Positions 47,086 to 57,829 are shown, numbered from the stretch's first letter. The stretch is 64,000 nucleotides of DNA from Methylobacter sp. KS41 (GCA_002862125.1 PHSP01000001.1:1-64000); one strand, 5' to 3'. Translations and numbers: made by a program. Notes: a model not told the origin generated them from the letters alone.

Positions 47086-49718
47086 GCCGTCAAAATCAAA
47101 TTTTTTGCGATGCCATCGTCGAATCGTTAACGTTCCTCGAGTCAGATGTTCCACCGCGTTGGACAGGCCACTTACAGTTACCCGGCGAACCTCGCCCAAT
47201 CGATATTCTAATTTTTAATCTTCAGGGCGAATTTCAGGCCATCCGGGCCTTATGCCCTCATGAAGGCGCCGATCTGACACATTGCCCGTTGCTTAATGAA
47301 AATAGCCTTGTTTGTCCGGCGCACAGCCGACGCATCGATTTGAAAGTTTCCGAATTCCGGGTCAAAGAACTTGATGGTCAATTTTTGGTGTCCCTGGATA
47401 CAACCAGTCTGCTTGAAACGGCTGAAAATAGAGCCGGAATTGCCTCAGGCAGGGAGAATTTGGAAACAGTGCTTCAACTGCGGAAGGAAATCGACAAGCT
47501 GCGGCAGGCCAATCTGAATCAGGAAAAACAAATTCGCGTCATCACTCAAAGCATGGATGTCATGCTCTGCGAGTCGGAACAGCAAAAGGGAAAGCTAAAA
47601 GAAAAGGTGCTGCAGCAGCAGGCCCTCAGCCGCTTTGTTGAGCGCGTCATGGATACCATTGACGACCTCCTGATCGTCATTGATACGGAGGGCCGGATTT
47701 GCCGGCTGAATACAACGGTGGAAATCGAACTTGGGTTTACCGGAGATGAATTACTGGGAGCCTGCATAGACGAATTGCTGCCTCCCCTCGAACAACAGCG
47801 CCTAGCCGGGCAGTTGCCGGGTTTGCCCTGGCCGATCCGGTCCGTGCTGCTGGAAACCGTCCGGCTTAACGGATACTACGCCGGTGAACATGAGCTTCTA
47901 GGTAAAAACCGGGGAAACGCAAAATCCTTCTACTATCTGAAAAGCAGCTTGCTGCACTCGGAGCAGGGTAAGCTGGAAGGCGCAGTTGTGACAGCCTTGA
48001 ATATCACTGAATTTAAAAAACGGGAAATCCAACTGCAACTAAGCGCCAATGTCTTCGAAAATAGTAGCGAGGCGATCTTTATCACCGATCCGCAAGGCAC
48101 TATCATGGATGTCAATGCTGCATTCTGTTCAATCACCGGCTATGAGCGTTCCGAAGTGCTGGGCCAAAACCCCAGGATATTAAAATCAAATCTGCACGAT
48201 GCGTCATTTTATAAACACCTGTGGCGATCGCTGTTGGATGAAGGTAGCTGGAAAGGAGAGGTCTGGGATCGCCGGAAAAACGGCGAATTCTGCCCGATGC
48301 TGCTCAGCATTAACGCCGTCACTGACAAACGGGGCCAGTTAACGCATTATGTGGCGGTATCCACGGACATCAGCCACCAAAAACAAGCGGAACTGGAACT
48401 TAAACAATTAGCGTACTACGATGTACTCACCAGCCTTCCCAACCGGTCCCTGTTCAAAAATCGATTTGAACACGAAATCAATTTGGCGGAACGTAATAAC
48501 ACCCGCGTGGCATTGTTCTTTCTTGATCTGGATCATTTCAAAAACATCAACGATACGCTCGGTCATTTGGCCGGGGACAGTTTATTGCAGATCATCGCAA
48601 CACGCATACAACACTGCTTGCGCAAAACAGATACGGTTGCCCGCATGGGCGGAGACGAGTTTACCATCATCCTGCCCGGCTTAACCGGCATCTCCGACGC
48701 CACCGAGCTTGCCAGAAAGCTGATTGACGCCACGACAAAACCGGTGCAACTCAAGGATCATACGATTTTCGCCGGGGTCAGCATCGGCATTGCCATCTTT
48801 CCCGATAATGGCAATGATTTCCATACCCTGACCAAGCATGCTGATACCGCAATGTATGCGTCCAAAGCAAAAGGACGAGGCATGTTTCACTACTATGAAG
48901 CGGGCATGAATGAGGCGGCACATCAGCGGCTGTTACTGGAAAATGCCTTACGATTGGCCATTGAGCAGGAAGAGTTTCAGCTTTATTACCAGCCCAAAGC
49001 CGATTGCAATTTAAGCCGGATAACCGGCGCCGAGGCGCTGATCCGCTGGATACGCCCCGGCTTCGGAATCATACCGCCGGACCACTTCATTGCAATCGCC
49101 GAGGAAACAGCTCTAATCATTCCGCTAGGAAAATGGGTACTAAAGACAGCCTGTTTACAAGCCAATGTATGGGCCAACCAACTGGCAAAATTCCGAATTG
49201 CGATCAATCTCTCGCCCCTGCAACTTCTGGCCGATGATTTTATTGCTGTTCTCGACTGTATTCTGACTGAAACCCATACAAATCCCGAATGGATTGAATT
49301 GGAAATAACCGAAGGCGTGATTATGCACGACATCAAAAAAGCGACCGATCGGTTACATCAAATCCGGGAGCGGGGTATTCAAATCGCCATGGACGACTTC
49401 GGCACAGGCTATTCCTCTTTATCCTATTTGCAAAAATTGCCCATCCATTCTCTTAAAATAGACCGATCGTTCATTGAGGCTTATATTGATGATTTCAGCT
49501 CTAACGAGGCTGCATTTATCAAAACCATTGTAACTCTGGGGCACGTCCTGAACATGACAGTTGTTGCTGAAGGCATCGAAACCGAATCCCAGTTGGCGTT
49601 ATTACAATCTTACGGCTGCAACGAGATTCAAGGATATTATCTCTCGCCTCCGCTGCCGGCGGATGAATTCCAGAGGCGCTGGATTGATCACGGCATTGTT
49701 GGATCAATCAAAAAATGA
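47082..49718 (+). CDS. Rieske-PAS-PAS-GGDEF-EAL protein (c-di-GMP signalling)
   Basis: 878 residues; the ATG at 47082 overlaps the protease stop (ATGA). Residues about 20-110 are a Rieske domain with CPH (58-60) and CPAH (78-81), spacing 17, which would hold a [2Fe-2S] cluster. A coiled coil (about 130-185), two PAS domains (about 190-310 and 320-435), GGDEF (about 440-600; GGDEF at 523-527 with an RKTD I-site five residues before) and EAL (about 620-870; EAL at 651-653, LEITEG, DDFGTGYSSL, AEGIETE) follow. All catalytic residues for both cyclase and phosphodiesterase appear intact. No membrane segment, so cytoplasmic, beside the cytoplasmic hydrogenase. Sensing of hydrogenase electrons through the Rieske cluster is inference. 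Confidence 0.93.
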   Translation: MSRQNQIFCDAIVESLTFLESDVPPRWTGHLQLPGEPRPIDILIFNLQGEFQAIRALCPHEGADLTHCPLLNENSLVCPAHSRRIDLKVSEFRVKELDGQFLVSLDTTSLLETAENRAGIASGRENLETVLQLRKEIDKLRQANLNQEKQIRVITQSMDVMLCESEQQKGKLKEKVLQQQALSRFVERVMDTIDDLLIVIDTEGRICRLNTTVEIELGFTGDELLGACIDELLPPLEQQRLAGQLPGLPWPIRSVLLETVRLNGYYAGEHELLGKNRGNAKSFYYLKSSLLHSEQGKLEGAVVTALNITEFKKREIQLQLSANVFENSSEAIFITDPQGTIMDVNAAFCSITGYERSEVLGQNPRILKSNLHDASFYKHLWRSLLDEGSWKGEVWDRRKNGEFCPMLLSINAVTDKRGQLTHYVAVSTDISHQKQAELELKQLAYYDVLTSLPNRSLFKNRFEHEINLAERNNTRVALFFLDLDHFKNINDTLGHLAGDSLLQIIATRIQHCLRKTDTVARMGGDEFTIILPGLTGISDATELARKLIDATTKPVQLKDHTIFAGVSIGIAIFPDNGNDFHTLTKHADTAMYASKAKGRGMFHYYEAGMNEAAHQRLLLENALRLAIEQEEFQLYYQPKADCNLSRITGAEALIRWIRPGFGIIPPDHFIAIAEETALIIPLGKWVLKTACLQANVWANQLAKFRIAINLSPLQLLADDFIAVLDCILTETHTNPEWIELEITEGVIMHDIKKATDRLHQIRERGIQIAMDDFGTGYSSLSYLQKLPIHSLKIDRSFIEAYIDDFSSNEAAFIKTIVTLGHVLNMTVVAEGIETESQLALLQSYGCNEIQGYYLSPPLPADEFQRRWIDHGIVGSIKK

Positions 49719-49840
49719 TCTGAGGCAAAAGGTTCTGCCGCGATTATTCTTAAAGAGCAAAGCTGCACTAATCTTGGATGACCGTAGGACTTAAAGTGAT
49801 TTCCTGCAAAATAATATCGCCTTAAGACCGTTTAAAAAGG

Positions 49841-50767
49841 CTATCCTTCGGCGGTTCTTGGCGATTCCGCTGAACGCATAAAAGAAATCGGCGCCTCGTC
49901 TTCATCAGAAAAAGTAACCATTTCCCAAGCATCCTTGTTATCCAATAGAGTGCGAAGTAATTTATTATTCAGGCCATGCCCGGATTTATAGCCGGTAAAT
50001 TCACCAATCAAGCTATGTCCCAACAAATATAAATCGCCAATCGCATCAAGAATTTTATGTTTAACAAATTCATCCACACTGCGCAACCCGTCTTCATTGA
50101 GAATTTTATCATCATCAACCACTATTGCATTATCAAGGCTCCCGCCCAGAGCGAGATTGTTCTCTCTCAGCATCTCGATGTCTTTCATAAAACCAAAGGT
50201 TCTGGCTCGACTGATTTCCTTAACAAAAGTTGTTGAAGAAAAGTCCATTGTGGCTGTTTTTACATGTTCCTCAAAAGCCGGGTGTTCAAAATCAATCGTA
50301 AACGTAACTTTAAATCCATCGAACGGATCAAAAGCAGCCCATTTATCGCCATCATAAACTCTGATGCTTCGCTTGATCCGAATATACTGTTTTGGGCAGT
50401 CTTGTTCCTCAACTCCGGCAGATTGAAGCAAAAATACAAATGGTCCGGCGCTGCCGTCCATGATGGGAACTTCAGCAGCACTGACATCAATAATTGCGTT
50501 GTCTATGCCCAACCCCGCAAAAGCAGAAAGTAAATGCTCTACCGTTGATATTTTTACATCGTCCGCAACCAATGTTGTCGACAATACTGTTTCACCAACA
50601 TTTTCCGGCGTTGCCTGAATGCTAACGGGTACGTCCAAATCCACACGGCGAAACCAAATTCCCGTATCCGGTTTGGCCGGACGTAAAGTTAAATACACTT
50701 TATCACCTGTATGCAGCCCTACGCCTGTGGCTCTTATGGTGTTTTTTAAAGTTCGCTGTTTAATCAT
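49841..50767 (-). CDS. lpxC: LpxC, UDP-3-O-acyl-GlcNAc deacetylase
   Basis: 308 residues from the ATG at 50765-50767 ([19 protein letters not shown]), the family start; an in-frame start at 50833 would add 22 unrelated residues. LpxC is the committed Zn enzyme of lipid A synthesis. Visible: [19 protein letters not shown] with a Zn His, [25 protein letters not shown] with Zn His and Asp, and the catalytic His near HGLNNKLL. The gene lies alone between the GGDEF-EAL gene and zapE. Confidence 0.96.
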   Translation of the reverse strand: MIKQRTLKNTIRATGVGLHTGDKVYLTLRPAKPDTGIWFRRVDLDVPVSIQATPENVGETVLSTTLVADDVKISTVEHLLSAFAGLGIDNAIIDVSAAEVPIMDGSAGPFVFLLQSAGVEEQDCPKQYIRIKRSIRVYDGDKWAAFDPFDGFKVTFTIDFEHPAFEEHVKTATMDFSSTTFVKEISRARTFGFMKDIEMLRENNLALGGSLDNAIVVDDDKILNEDGLRSVDEFVKHKILDAIGDLYLLGHSLIGEFTGYKSGHGLNNKLLRTLLDNKDAWEMVTFSDEDEAPISFMRSAESPRTAEG

Positions 50768-51006
50768 AAAATCAATATAGCCGAATGAAGGGGCAAAAAA
50801 ATAACTAATTCTATCACAATATGGTTTCAACAAAGATATTGATCAGACATCAATTTCAGATACCGCAGAGTATTAAGGATATTTTCTTCCTAAGGGTATG
50901 TCAGCTTGTAATTGTTGAGTTTACACACATCAACCGGCTAAGTTTGATATAGCTAAACCAGTCCAAATAATGCTATTTTAGGCATAACTAATTAGTAATC
51001 GCGGTC

Positions 51007-52164
51007 ATGTTAAAAAAAATTCTTCAACGAAAAACCCCGGAACAAATTTCTGATGTATCAGGATTGCTTGAAAAGCAATATACCAATCAAGTAGCTCAAA
51101 ATCACATTCGGCACGATAACGCACAAGTTATCGCTTTACAACACTTACAATTCCTTTTGGATCAGATTGCGGCTCAAGTAAATTATGATCGAAAATCAGC
51201 CGCGCATAAACTGCTTTTATCTCCCCCTGAAAAATGTCAAAGCTTGTATATATTCGGCGATGTTGGCCGCGGCAAGTCGATGTTGATGGCATTATTTTAT
51301 GAAGCTTGCCCTATTGAACAAAAAAGACGCGTGCATTTTAACATGTTCATGCTGGAGGTTCATGCCTTTATATTCGAATGGAGACGTCAAAATAATACCG
51401 ATGCTATTGTTGCCCTGGCAAAAAAAATCAGGGCGGAAGCTTTTCTACTTTGTGTTGACGAATTCCATGTCACCGATATTGCGGATGCCATGATTCTGGA
51501 AAGATTGTTCAGCAAACTCTTCGACTCAGGATTACTGATTGTGATGACGTCTAACCGGCATCCTGATGATTTATATCTGGGTGGTTTGCAAAGAGAACAA
51601 TTTTTGATCTTCACCAGGCTATTGCAAAGAGAATCCAAAATTATAGGGCTTAATGCAAAAGAAGATTACCGGCTCATGCATTTGCATGAACTTGAAGCAA
51701 CCTATTATTTCCCGCTGGATGGACATGCGGATGAGTTTGTTCAACAAAGTTATAACGAGTTTACTAATTTTGCAGCTATGCAGCCAGGCGTTTTACAAGT
51801 ATTGGGAAGAAAGGTTATTTTATCCGCCGTACACGGAGATATCGTTCTCACATCCTTTGATGAGCTCTGCGTACAATCCTTGGGCCCGGCTGATTATAAC
51901 GAGCTTGCCCGCGAATTCAGCACTGTTATTTTAGCCGGAATTCCAAAGTTATCGGCGGAAAAACGCAACGAGGCCAAACGTTTTATAACTCTAATAGACT
52001 CGCTTTATGAGCATAAAGTGAAGCTGATATGTACAGCTGAAGTAGCTGCTCAAGAATTATATACTGAGGGTGATGGCGCGTTTGAATTCAGGCGTACGGC
52101 ATCAAGATTAATTGAAATGCAATCTGAGGGTTATTTGCAGAGTAAACACGCAGGGCAAATGTAA
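51007..52164 (+). CDS. zapE: ZapE/AFG1-like ATPase
   Basis: 385 residues. Walker A GDVGRGKSMLM (about residue 82) and Walker B LLCVDEFHVTD (about residue 152) are present, with VMTSNRHPDDLYLGGLQR typical of the AFG1/ZapE family. In E. coli ZapE acts on FtsZ during division. Later segments (FRRTASRLIEMQSEGYL) also fit. It is divergent from lpxC across a 239-bp intergenic region. Confidence 0.9.
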   Translation: MLKKILQRKTPEQISDVSGLLEKQYTNQVAQNHIRHDNAQVIALQHLQFLLDQIAAQVNYDRKSAAHKLLLSPPEKCQSLYIFGDVGRGKSMLMALFYEACPIEQKRRVHFNMFMLEVHAFIFEWRRQNNTDAIVALAKKIRAEAFLLCVDEFHVTDIADAMILERLFSKLFDSGLLIVMTSNRHPDDLYLGGLQREQFLIFTRLLQRESKIIGLNAKEDYRLMHLHELEATYYFPLDGHADEFVQQSYNEFTNFAAMQPGVLQVLGRKVILSAVHGDIVLTSFDELCVQSLGPADYNELAREFSTVILAGIPKLSAEKRNEAKRFITLIDSLYEHKVKLICTAEVAAQELYTEGDGAFEFRRTASRLIEMQSEGYLQSKHAGQM

Positions 52165-52214
52165 TATCTTATCCCCGCTAAATTCAGTTTACAAAGATAA
52201 TATGAGGTGCAACG

Positions 52215-52766
52215 ATGGTATTATTAACAACGCCGATCTGTGATTTTGGCAAAAAAGCGGTTGATTTTATTTTACCCGGCATTGATGACCGCACCTGGTC
52301 GCTAGAACAATGCATGGGCAAAAAGGGTTTGTTGATTATGTTTATTTGTAATCATTGTCCTTATGTAAAGGCTGTGCAGGAACGGATTGTCAGAGATACC
52401 AGCGAACTCAAACAGTTTGGCATTGAATCAGTTGCCATCATGTCCAATGATACTGTTGAGTATCCCGAAGATTCGTTTGACAGCATGAAAGCAATTGCGG
52501 AACGTCTGAATTTCGGCTTTCCTTATTTATTCGATGAGACGCAAGAAACCGCCAAACAGTACAATGCTGTCTGTACACCGGATTTTTTTGGTTATAATGC
52601 CAATTTTGAATTGCAATATAGAGGCAGGCTTGATGCCAGCCGGAAGGAAACCGCACCGGAGAACACTAGACGCGACCTCTTTGAAGCCATGAAACTGATT
52701 GCCGCAACAGGCCGTGGTCCGCAAGAACAGATTCCCAGCATGGGTTGCTCCATCAAATGGAAATAG
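52215..52766 (+). CDS. Thioredoxin-fold (AhpC/TSA-like) protein
   Basis: 183 residues with the redox centre CNHCPYV (about residues 45-51) in LLIMFICNHCPYVKAVQERI. No signal peptide, so cytoplasmic. The block YNAVCTPDFFGY carries a further Cys. Such proteins occur widely as thioredoxin family proteins of unknown specificity. It lies 63 bp before pgk on the same strand. Confidence 0.82.
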   Translation: MVLLTTPICDFGKKAVDFILPGIDDRTWSLEQCMGKKGLLIMFICNHCPYVKAVQERIVRDTSELKQFGIESVAIMSNDTVEYPEDSFDSMKAIAERLNFGFPYLFDETQETAKQYNAVCTPDFFGYNANFELQYRGRLDASRKETAPENTRRDLFEAMKLIAATGRGPQEQIPSMGCSIKWK

Positions 52767-52829
52767 CCGGTATCCGCAGGAAATCGCTTAACTAACACTA
52801 AATACACACATAAACTGAGAGGGTAAAAT

Positions 52830-54002
52830 ATGTCGATTCAAAGAATGGTTGATCTGGATTTATCAGGAAAACGGGTATTAATTCGCCAGGATCTCAATGT
52901 GCCCGTAAAGAATGGTAAAGTAACCAGCGACCTTCGTATTCAGGCCAGTATTCCAACCATCGAAAAAGCCTTGGCCTCAGGAGCGGCGGTTATGCTGTTA
53001 TCACATCTCGGCCGTCCGGTTGAAGGTCAGTATGATGAAGCATCTTCTTTGAAACCGGTCGCTGAACGCTTGTCGGCCTTGCTTGGCAAACCGGTCAGAT
53101 TAGAAAAAGACTGGCTGGATGGAATTGTAATTGCACCGGGCGAAGTGGTACTTTGCGAAAACGTGCGCTTCAATGCCGGCGAAGAAAAAAACAGTGATGA
53201 GCTGGGGAAGAAAATGGCCGCACTTTGTGATGTTTTCGTGATGGATGCGTTTGGTACGGCTCACAGAGCACAGGCTTCAACACACAGTGTTGCCAAGTTT
53301 GCACCGCTTGTTTGCGCGGGCCCGTTACTTGCCAGTGAACTGGATGCGTTGGGCAAAGCCTTGGAAACCCCAGCTAAACCGCTAGTGGCAATTGTCGGCG
53401 GGTCTAAAGTTTCAACAAAGCTGACGGTATTAAAATCACTATCAGAAAAGGTAGATCAATTAATCGTCGGCGGCGGCATTGCCAATACCTTTATTGCGGC
53501 CTCCGGATTTCCGGTCGGCAAATCGCTTTATGAACCGGATTTAATAGCAGAAGCGCAACGTTTGATTGCCGCTGCCAAGCAAGCAGGCGCTGATATTCCA
53601 ATACCCGTTGACGTGGTTTGCGCCAAGGAATTCTCAGAAACCGCAATCGCCGCCATAAAAAAAGTTGGAGACGTTGAAGCGGATGACTTGATTCTGGATA
53701 TAGGCCCCGATACGGCAAAACAATATGCTGAACTGCTGAAATCCGCCGGCACTATAGTCTGGAATGGTCCTGTAGGCGTATTTGAAATCGATCAGTTCAG
53801 TCACGGCACCCAAACACTAGCGACTGCCATTGCCGAAAGCAGCGCCTTTTCAATTGCCGGCGGCGGCGATACCTTGGCAGCTATCGACAAATACGGTATT
53901 AATGACCAAATTTCATACACGTCCACAGGCGGAGGCGCATTCCTCGAATTTCTTGAAGGTAAAGAACTACCGGCAGTTGCTGTTTTAAAATCACGCAGCT
54001 AG
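52830..54002 (+). CDS. pgk: Phosphoglycerate kinase
   Basis: 390 residues, the usual length. Pgk transfers phosphate between 1,3-bisphosphoglycerate and ADP. It starts with [22 protein letters not shown], substrate-binding HLGRP (about 63), [10 protein letters not shown] at about 188 and the nucleotide region GGGDTLAA near 350. A hairpin terminator follows after 76 bp. Confidence 0.97.
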   Translation: MSIQRMVDLDLSGKRVLIRQDLNVPVKNGKVTSDLRIQASIPTIEKALASGAAVMLLSHLGRPVEGQYDEASSLKPVAERLSALLGKPVRLEKDWLDGIVIAPGEVVLCENVRFNAGEEKNSDELGKKMAALCDVFVMDAFGTAHRAQASTHSVAKFAPLVCAGPLLASELDALGKALETPAKPLVAIVGGSKVSTKLTVLKSLSEKVDQLIVGGGIANTFIAASGFPVGKSLYEPDLIAEAQRLIAAAKQAGADIPIPVDVVCAKEFSETAIAAIKKVGDVEADDLILDIGPDTAKQYAELLKSAGTIVWNGPVGVFEIDQFSHGTQTLATAIAESSAFSIAGGGDTLAAIDKYGINDQISYTSTGGGAFLEFLEGKELPAVAVLKSRS

Positions 54003-54078
54003 AAATAAGGTGTTGAGTTGCAGGCTTATAAATCTTGTTACTTGACCTTGCATCCTGTACCTTGTACCTTGGATCAAC

Positions 54079-54111
54079 TATCAGCCTGATCGGACAGGCT
54101 GATAAATTTTT
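54079..54111 (+). terminator. Terminator after pgk
   Basis: TATCAGCCTG pairs with CAGGCTGATA around a 6-nt loop (54079-54104), followed by AATTTTTA. It precedes rpoZ by about 20 bp. Confidence 0.85.
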
Positions 54112-54130
54112 ACTTAATATAGGTTTGAAT

Positions 54131-54370
54131 ATGGCTAGAATTACCATCGAAGATTGTTTAGAAAACGTAGAAAATCGTTTCAAACTGGTTTTATTGGCGA
54201 GCACAAGAGCCCGTCAATTAAGTCATGGCGCAACTGAATTTCTTCCTCGCGGAAAAGATAAAGACACTGTTCTTGCCTTGCGCGAAATAGCGGCGGGTCA
54301 TGTCACGACTGAGAATATCAATCTTCTCCACCGTGCCGGTGATGCCCACGACCACAACCCCATGTTCTAA
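54131..54370 (+). CDS. rpoZ: RNA polymerase omega subunit
   Basis: 79 residues from the ATG at 54131 ([17 protein letters not shown]), the family start; an in-frame start at 54035 is not supported. It is the small RNA polymerase assembly subunit. Features are [11 protein letters not shown] and [10 protein letters not shown]. It lies 12 bp before the spoT GTG, the usual rpoZ-spoT pair; gmk, often upstream, is not in this window. Confidence 0.96.
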   Translation: MARITIEDCLENVENRFKLVLLASTRARQLSHGATEFLPRGKDKDTVLALREIAAGHVTTENINLLHRAGDAHDHNPMF

Positions 54371-54382
54371 GCCCTTGCAGCT

Positions 54383-56557
54383 GTGTCGAATGTAGCCGGC
54401 AACATCGATAGACAACGCCCTCAAGACGTCCTGATTCAGCGTTTATGTGAGGCATTGTCCGGCTATTTGGATCAATCTCAAATTAACGATTGCATCCGCT
54501 CTTATGAATTTAGTGCGGATGCCCATTCAGGCCAATTCCGTAAAAGCGGCGAAGCCTATATATGCCACCCTGTCTCAGTCGCCATCACGCTGGCCGAGAT
54601 GCGTATGGATGCCAGCGGCATCATGGCGGCAATTCTGCATGATGTCATTGAAGACACCCCCATCACCAAAAAAGAACTGGCTAATTTGTTCGGCGAAGAA
54701 GTAGCGGAACTGGTAGATGGCGTTACCAAGCTGACAAAAATTGACGGCAAGTCCCAGACCCGGGCAGAAACGCAAGCCGAAAATGTCCGTAAAATGTTTC
54801 TTGCGATGGGCAAAGACTTGCGGGTGATTTTGGTCAAACTGGCCGACCGGTTGCATAACTTGCAAACAATTATTGCAATGTCCACAGAAAAAAAGCGCCG
54901 CATCGCGCGCGAGACTTTGGACATTTACGCCCCCATTGCCAATCGCCTGGGTATGAATAAAATCCGGCACAAACTGGAGGCGCTGAGTTTTCAGGCTCTG
55001 TACCCGCATCGTTATGCCGTTTTAACCAATGCCATGAAAAAGGCGCACGGCAACCGCAGCAAAATAGTCGATACCATTGAAAGCGCTATAATAATACGCC
55101 TGGAACAGGCAGGTATTCATTGTCAAGTATCCGGGCGGGAAAAACATATTTACAGCATTTATCAAAAAATGCTCCAGAAAAAAGTATCTTTATCATCGAT
55201 TTTTGATTTATACGCCTTCCGTATTTTTTGTGAAAACGTCGATGCCTGTTACCGCGTGCTAGGCGTCATTCATAACTTGTATAAACCAATTCCAGGCCGC
55301 TTTAAAGATTATATTGCTTTGCCCAAAGCCAATGGCTATCAATCTCTGCACACCATCGTCATAGGCCCTTATGGAGCGCCCATCGAGATCCAGATCAGAA
55401 CTCAAGAGATGCACCGCATGGCGGAATCGGGTATCGCTGCGCACTGGCTATATAAATCCGATGACGATAAAACTGAAAGGTTTCAGGCGCAAGCCAATGA
55501 ATGGCTAAGGGATTTGCTGGAAATTCAGAAGACTGCGGGCGATTCTCTCGAATTTATTGATAATTTAAAGGTTGACCTGTTCCCGCAGGAAGTTTTTGTA
55601 TTCACCCCCAAGGGCGGGATTATCAAAATGCCCCGGGGCGCAACCATTATCGATTTTGCCTATGCCGTTCATACCGATATTGGTAATGCCTGCGTTTCCG
55701 CCAGAATCGACAAACAGCTGGTACCCTTGCAAACCAAGCTGGAAAACGGCATGACAGTAGAAATTATTACTGCGTCCTGGGCAAGGCCTAACGCGCTTTG
55801 GCTCAACTACGTGACAACCGTAAAAGCGCGTTCCAGTATCCGTAACCATCTGAAACATTTTAAACAGCAGGAAGCTATTAGTTTAGGCCGGAGATTATTG
55901 GAAAAAGAACTGCAAACCATGCATCTGCATCTTGAAAATATCGAGGAAACCCAAATACAGGCCCTGCTTAAAATCATGGGCATGCAATCCGTGAGCGAAT
56001 TACTGGAAGATATCGGCTTGGGCAACAAAATGCCTTTCCTGATCGCGAAGCGGCTCACTCAGGATGATATTAATGCCAACATTAAACTTGATGACACTGA
56101 CAAAACTCAGCAAACGCCCCTTATTATAAAAGGCACGGAAGGTATGGTGATCACCTTGGCCAAATGCTGCCGACCCATTCCGGGTGATTCAATCATCGCT
56201 TACTATAACCCTGGCAAAGGCATTGTTGTCCATCACAATGAATGCCGCAACCGCTCAGTAGTCAGGAAAAAAAATACCAACTGGCTGGACGTTGAGTGGA
56301 GCCAGGATGTAACCGGCGATTTTCCCGCTGAGCTTCGTTTAGAAATACTTAATCAACGCGGAGCATTGGCAACCATTGCTTCAACTATTTCAGAAAAAGG
56401 CTCAAACATTGAAAATGTCACTGTTGTCGATCAGGATGACCGCGTATGTGTCGACCTAATCACTATGACAGTAAAAGACCGCATTCATTTAGCCAAAATC
56501 ATGCGTAGCCTGAAGGAATTAGCCATCGTTTTAAAAATTACCCGGGTCAGAGGCTAG
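54383..56557 (+). CDS. spoT: SpoT, bifunctional (p)ppGpp synthetase/hydrolase
   Basis: 724 residues, starting with a GTG. The HD hydrolase domain (about 45-155) keeps the metal-binding HD (AILHDVIEDT) and the RLHNL motif. The synthetase domain (about 235-345), TGS domain (about 385-450, VFTPKGGIIKMPRGAT) and the C-terminal ACT domain (about 640-724) follow. This is the long SpoT type, controlling the stringent response. Confidence 0.96.
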   Translation: MSNVAGNIDRQRPQDVLIQRLCEALSGYLDQSQINDCIRSYEFSADAHSGQFRKSGEAYICHPVSVAITLAEMRMDASGIMAAILHDVIEDTPITKKELANLFGEEVAELVDGVTKLTKIDGKSQTRAETQAENVRKMFLAMGKDLRVILVKLADRLHNLQTIIAMSTEKKRRIARETLDIYAPIANRLGMNKIRHKLEALSFQALYPHRYAVLTNAMKKAHGNRSKIVDTIESAIIIRLEQAGIHCQVSGREKHIYSIYQKMLQKKVSLSSIFDLYAFRIFCENVDACYRVLGVIHNLYKPIPGRFKDYIALPKANGYQSLHTIVIGPYGAPIEIQIRTQEMHRMAESGIAAHWLYKSDDDKTERFQAQANEWLRDLLEIQKTAGDSLEFIDNLKVDLFPQEVFVFTPKGGIIKMPRGATIIDFAYAVHTDIGNACVSARIDKQLVPLQTKLENGMTVEIITASWARPNALWLNYVTTVKARSSIRNHLKHFKQQEAISLGRRLLEKELQTMHLHLENIEETQIQALLKIMGMQSVSELLEDIGLGNKMPFLIAKRLTQDDINANIKLDDTDKTQQTPLIIKGTEGMVITLAKCCRPIPGDSIIAYYNPGKGIVVHHNECRNRSVVRKKNTNWLDVEWSQDVTGDFPAELRLEILNQRGALATIASTISEKGSNIENVTVVDQDDRVCVDLITMTVKDRIHLAKIMRSLKELAIVLKITRVRG

Positions 56558-56992
56558 CTACCGGAAGTAAACCAGCCGATTCTCTGACGCCAGCTATTCG
56601 TAAAAAAATCTTTAAAGGGGTTCGCCTTGTCCGCATAAGAACTTCCTTGACAAGGGACGGACTGTACAAGCGAAAAAAGGGGGAATTCACTAACCCGCTG
56701 AAATACCTAATGGAAAGCGGAATTTGTGATTTGTCTCGAGCACGAAGCAATCCTTACGATCACCCGATTGAATCTGACGGACGCGTAAGCGATTTCCTGC
56801 GAAAAATTATACCCACATTATTTGTCTTTTTGCCTATTTCTACGCTGTAGAAATAGCTGCATATTTCACTCCGCGCTATTACTCACACAAGGAATAAACA
56901 AAAATCCTAAACAATCCGGGTATATTTATTTCTGAGCAATCACCAAAAGAAACTGGCAAGGACAGGTTTGCTATTTACGGCTACAAAAAAGT
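56558..56992. other. Intergenic region between spoT and the SIR2-like gene
   Basis: 435 bp, with only short unsupported frames. It lies between convergent genes. No clear terminator with a T run was identified and no mobile element signature was seen. Confidence 0.5.
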
Positions 56993-57829
56993 TCAGCAAA
57001 CTACGGACAGCAAATCCTCGGCCCCTGCATTAATAATTTCCAAACCCATTTTTTTACAAAACCGCTGCTCTTTATCTGTCGGGTTTTTGTTTAAAACCCA
57101 ACCTTTTTTCTCAGCCGCCCCATAAATAATATCGCTCATCACCATACGCTCTGAATCTCTGTTTAACGGCACGCCTATAAATAGATATTGCTTACCCTTG
57201 CGATACTCTTTAAGAAAATCGGGAATAGCGAAGCCGCCCATCAACTCGGTGATGTAATCAACATAATCGGCATCCGAAGCTATGTAGTTGGCTTCCGGTT
57301 TAGGCGTGCCCATCGGTTTAAATAGAATGGGCAGCCTGGGGTCAACCTGTTCCTGGGAAATTTCAAAATAATCACTGCCGTCGAAATGATAAATTTTAAA
57401 GCGAAATTGACTGGCTGAAATTCTGGCAACACCTACAATCAGCGTATGCTCTTCATCGGCATAGCTGCTTTGCAATTGCGTATCTCTATTTATATCGATG
57501 ACATAAGCAGGTTTCCATTCCGCAATCCAACCGTGTATTGCAGCGCGTGACCATTCTGTGTCGCCATATAATTTAGTAAGAAACTGGCCCAGAAAATTTC
57601 TGCCTTTTTTGAGCTCCTGATTCATTGCAGCCCTGGGAAACTCATACATAAGCTTGGGGGCCATGGGAATACCGTTGTTCATAGCCAAAATCAAACTATT
57701 GCTATCAGCCGGCATGGCCTCTCCCGTTAGCTTATTGGTTGCATCAAAAAGTGCTCCCGGACCCAGATAGGGGACGACTTTGTTTTCATACAAACCGGTT
57801 AATATTTCAGAAAAGACCTCGGAAGACAT
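56993..57829 (-). CDS. SIR2-like domain protein beside the nif operon
   Basis: 278 residues from the ATG at 57827-57829, which has GGAG at a 6-nt spacing. An N-terminal VVPYLGPGAL segment (about residue 22), WKPAYVIDINRDTQLQ and ILFKPMGTPKPEAN correspond to the NAD-fold blocks of SIR2-like domains (VVFLGAG, thus T-N-x-D position altered to INRD). It is divergent from nifH across the sigma-54 region. Such genes are found next to nif clusters in some proteobacteria, but the function is not defined; NAD dependence is inference. Confidence 0.65.
   Translation of the reverse strand: MSSEVFSEILTGLYENKVVPYLGPGALFDATNKLTGEAMPADSNSLILAMNNGIPMAPKLMYEFPRAAMNQELKKGRNFLGQFLTKLYGDTEWSRAAIHGWIAEWKPAYVIDINRDTQLQSSYADEEHTLIVGVARISASQFRFKIYHFDGSDYFEISQEQVDPRLPILFKPMGTPKPEANYIASDADYVDYITELMGGFAIPDFLKEYRKGKQYLFIGVPLNRDSERMVMSDIIYGAAEKKGWVLNKNPTDKEQRFCKKMGLEIINAGAEDLLSVVC

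Noticed and set aside
56647-56850. 67-residue frame after spoT
   Set aside because: Starts without ribosome site, no family character.
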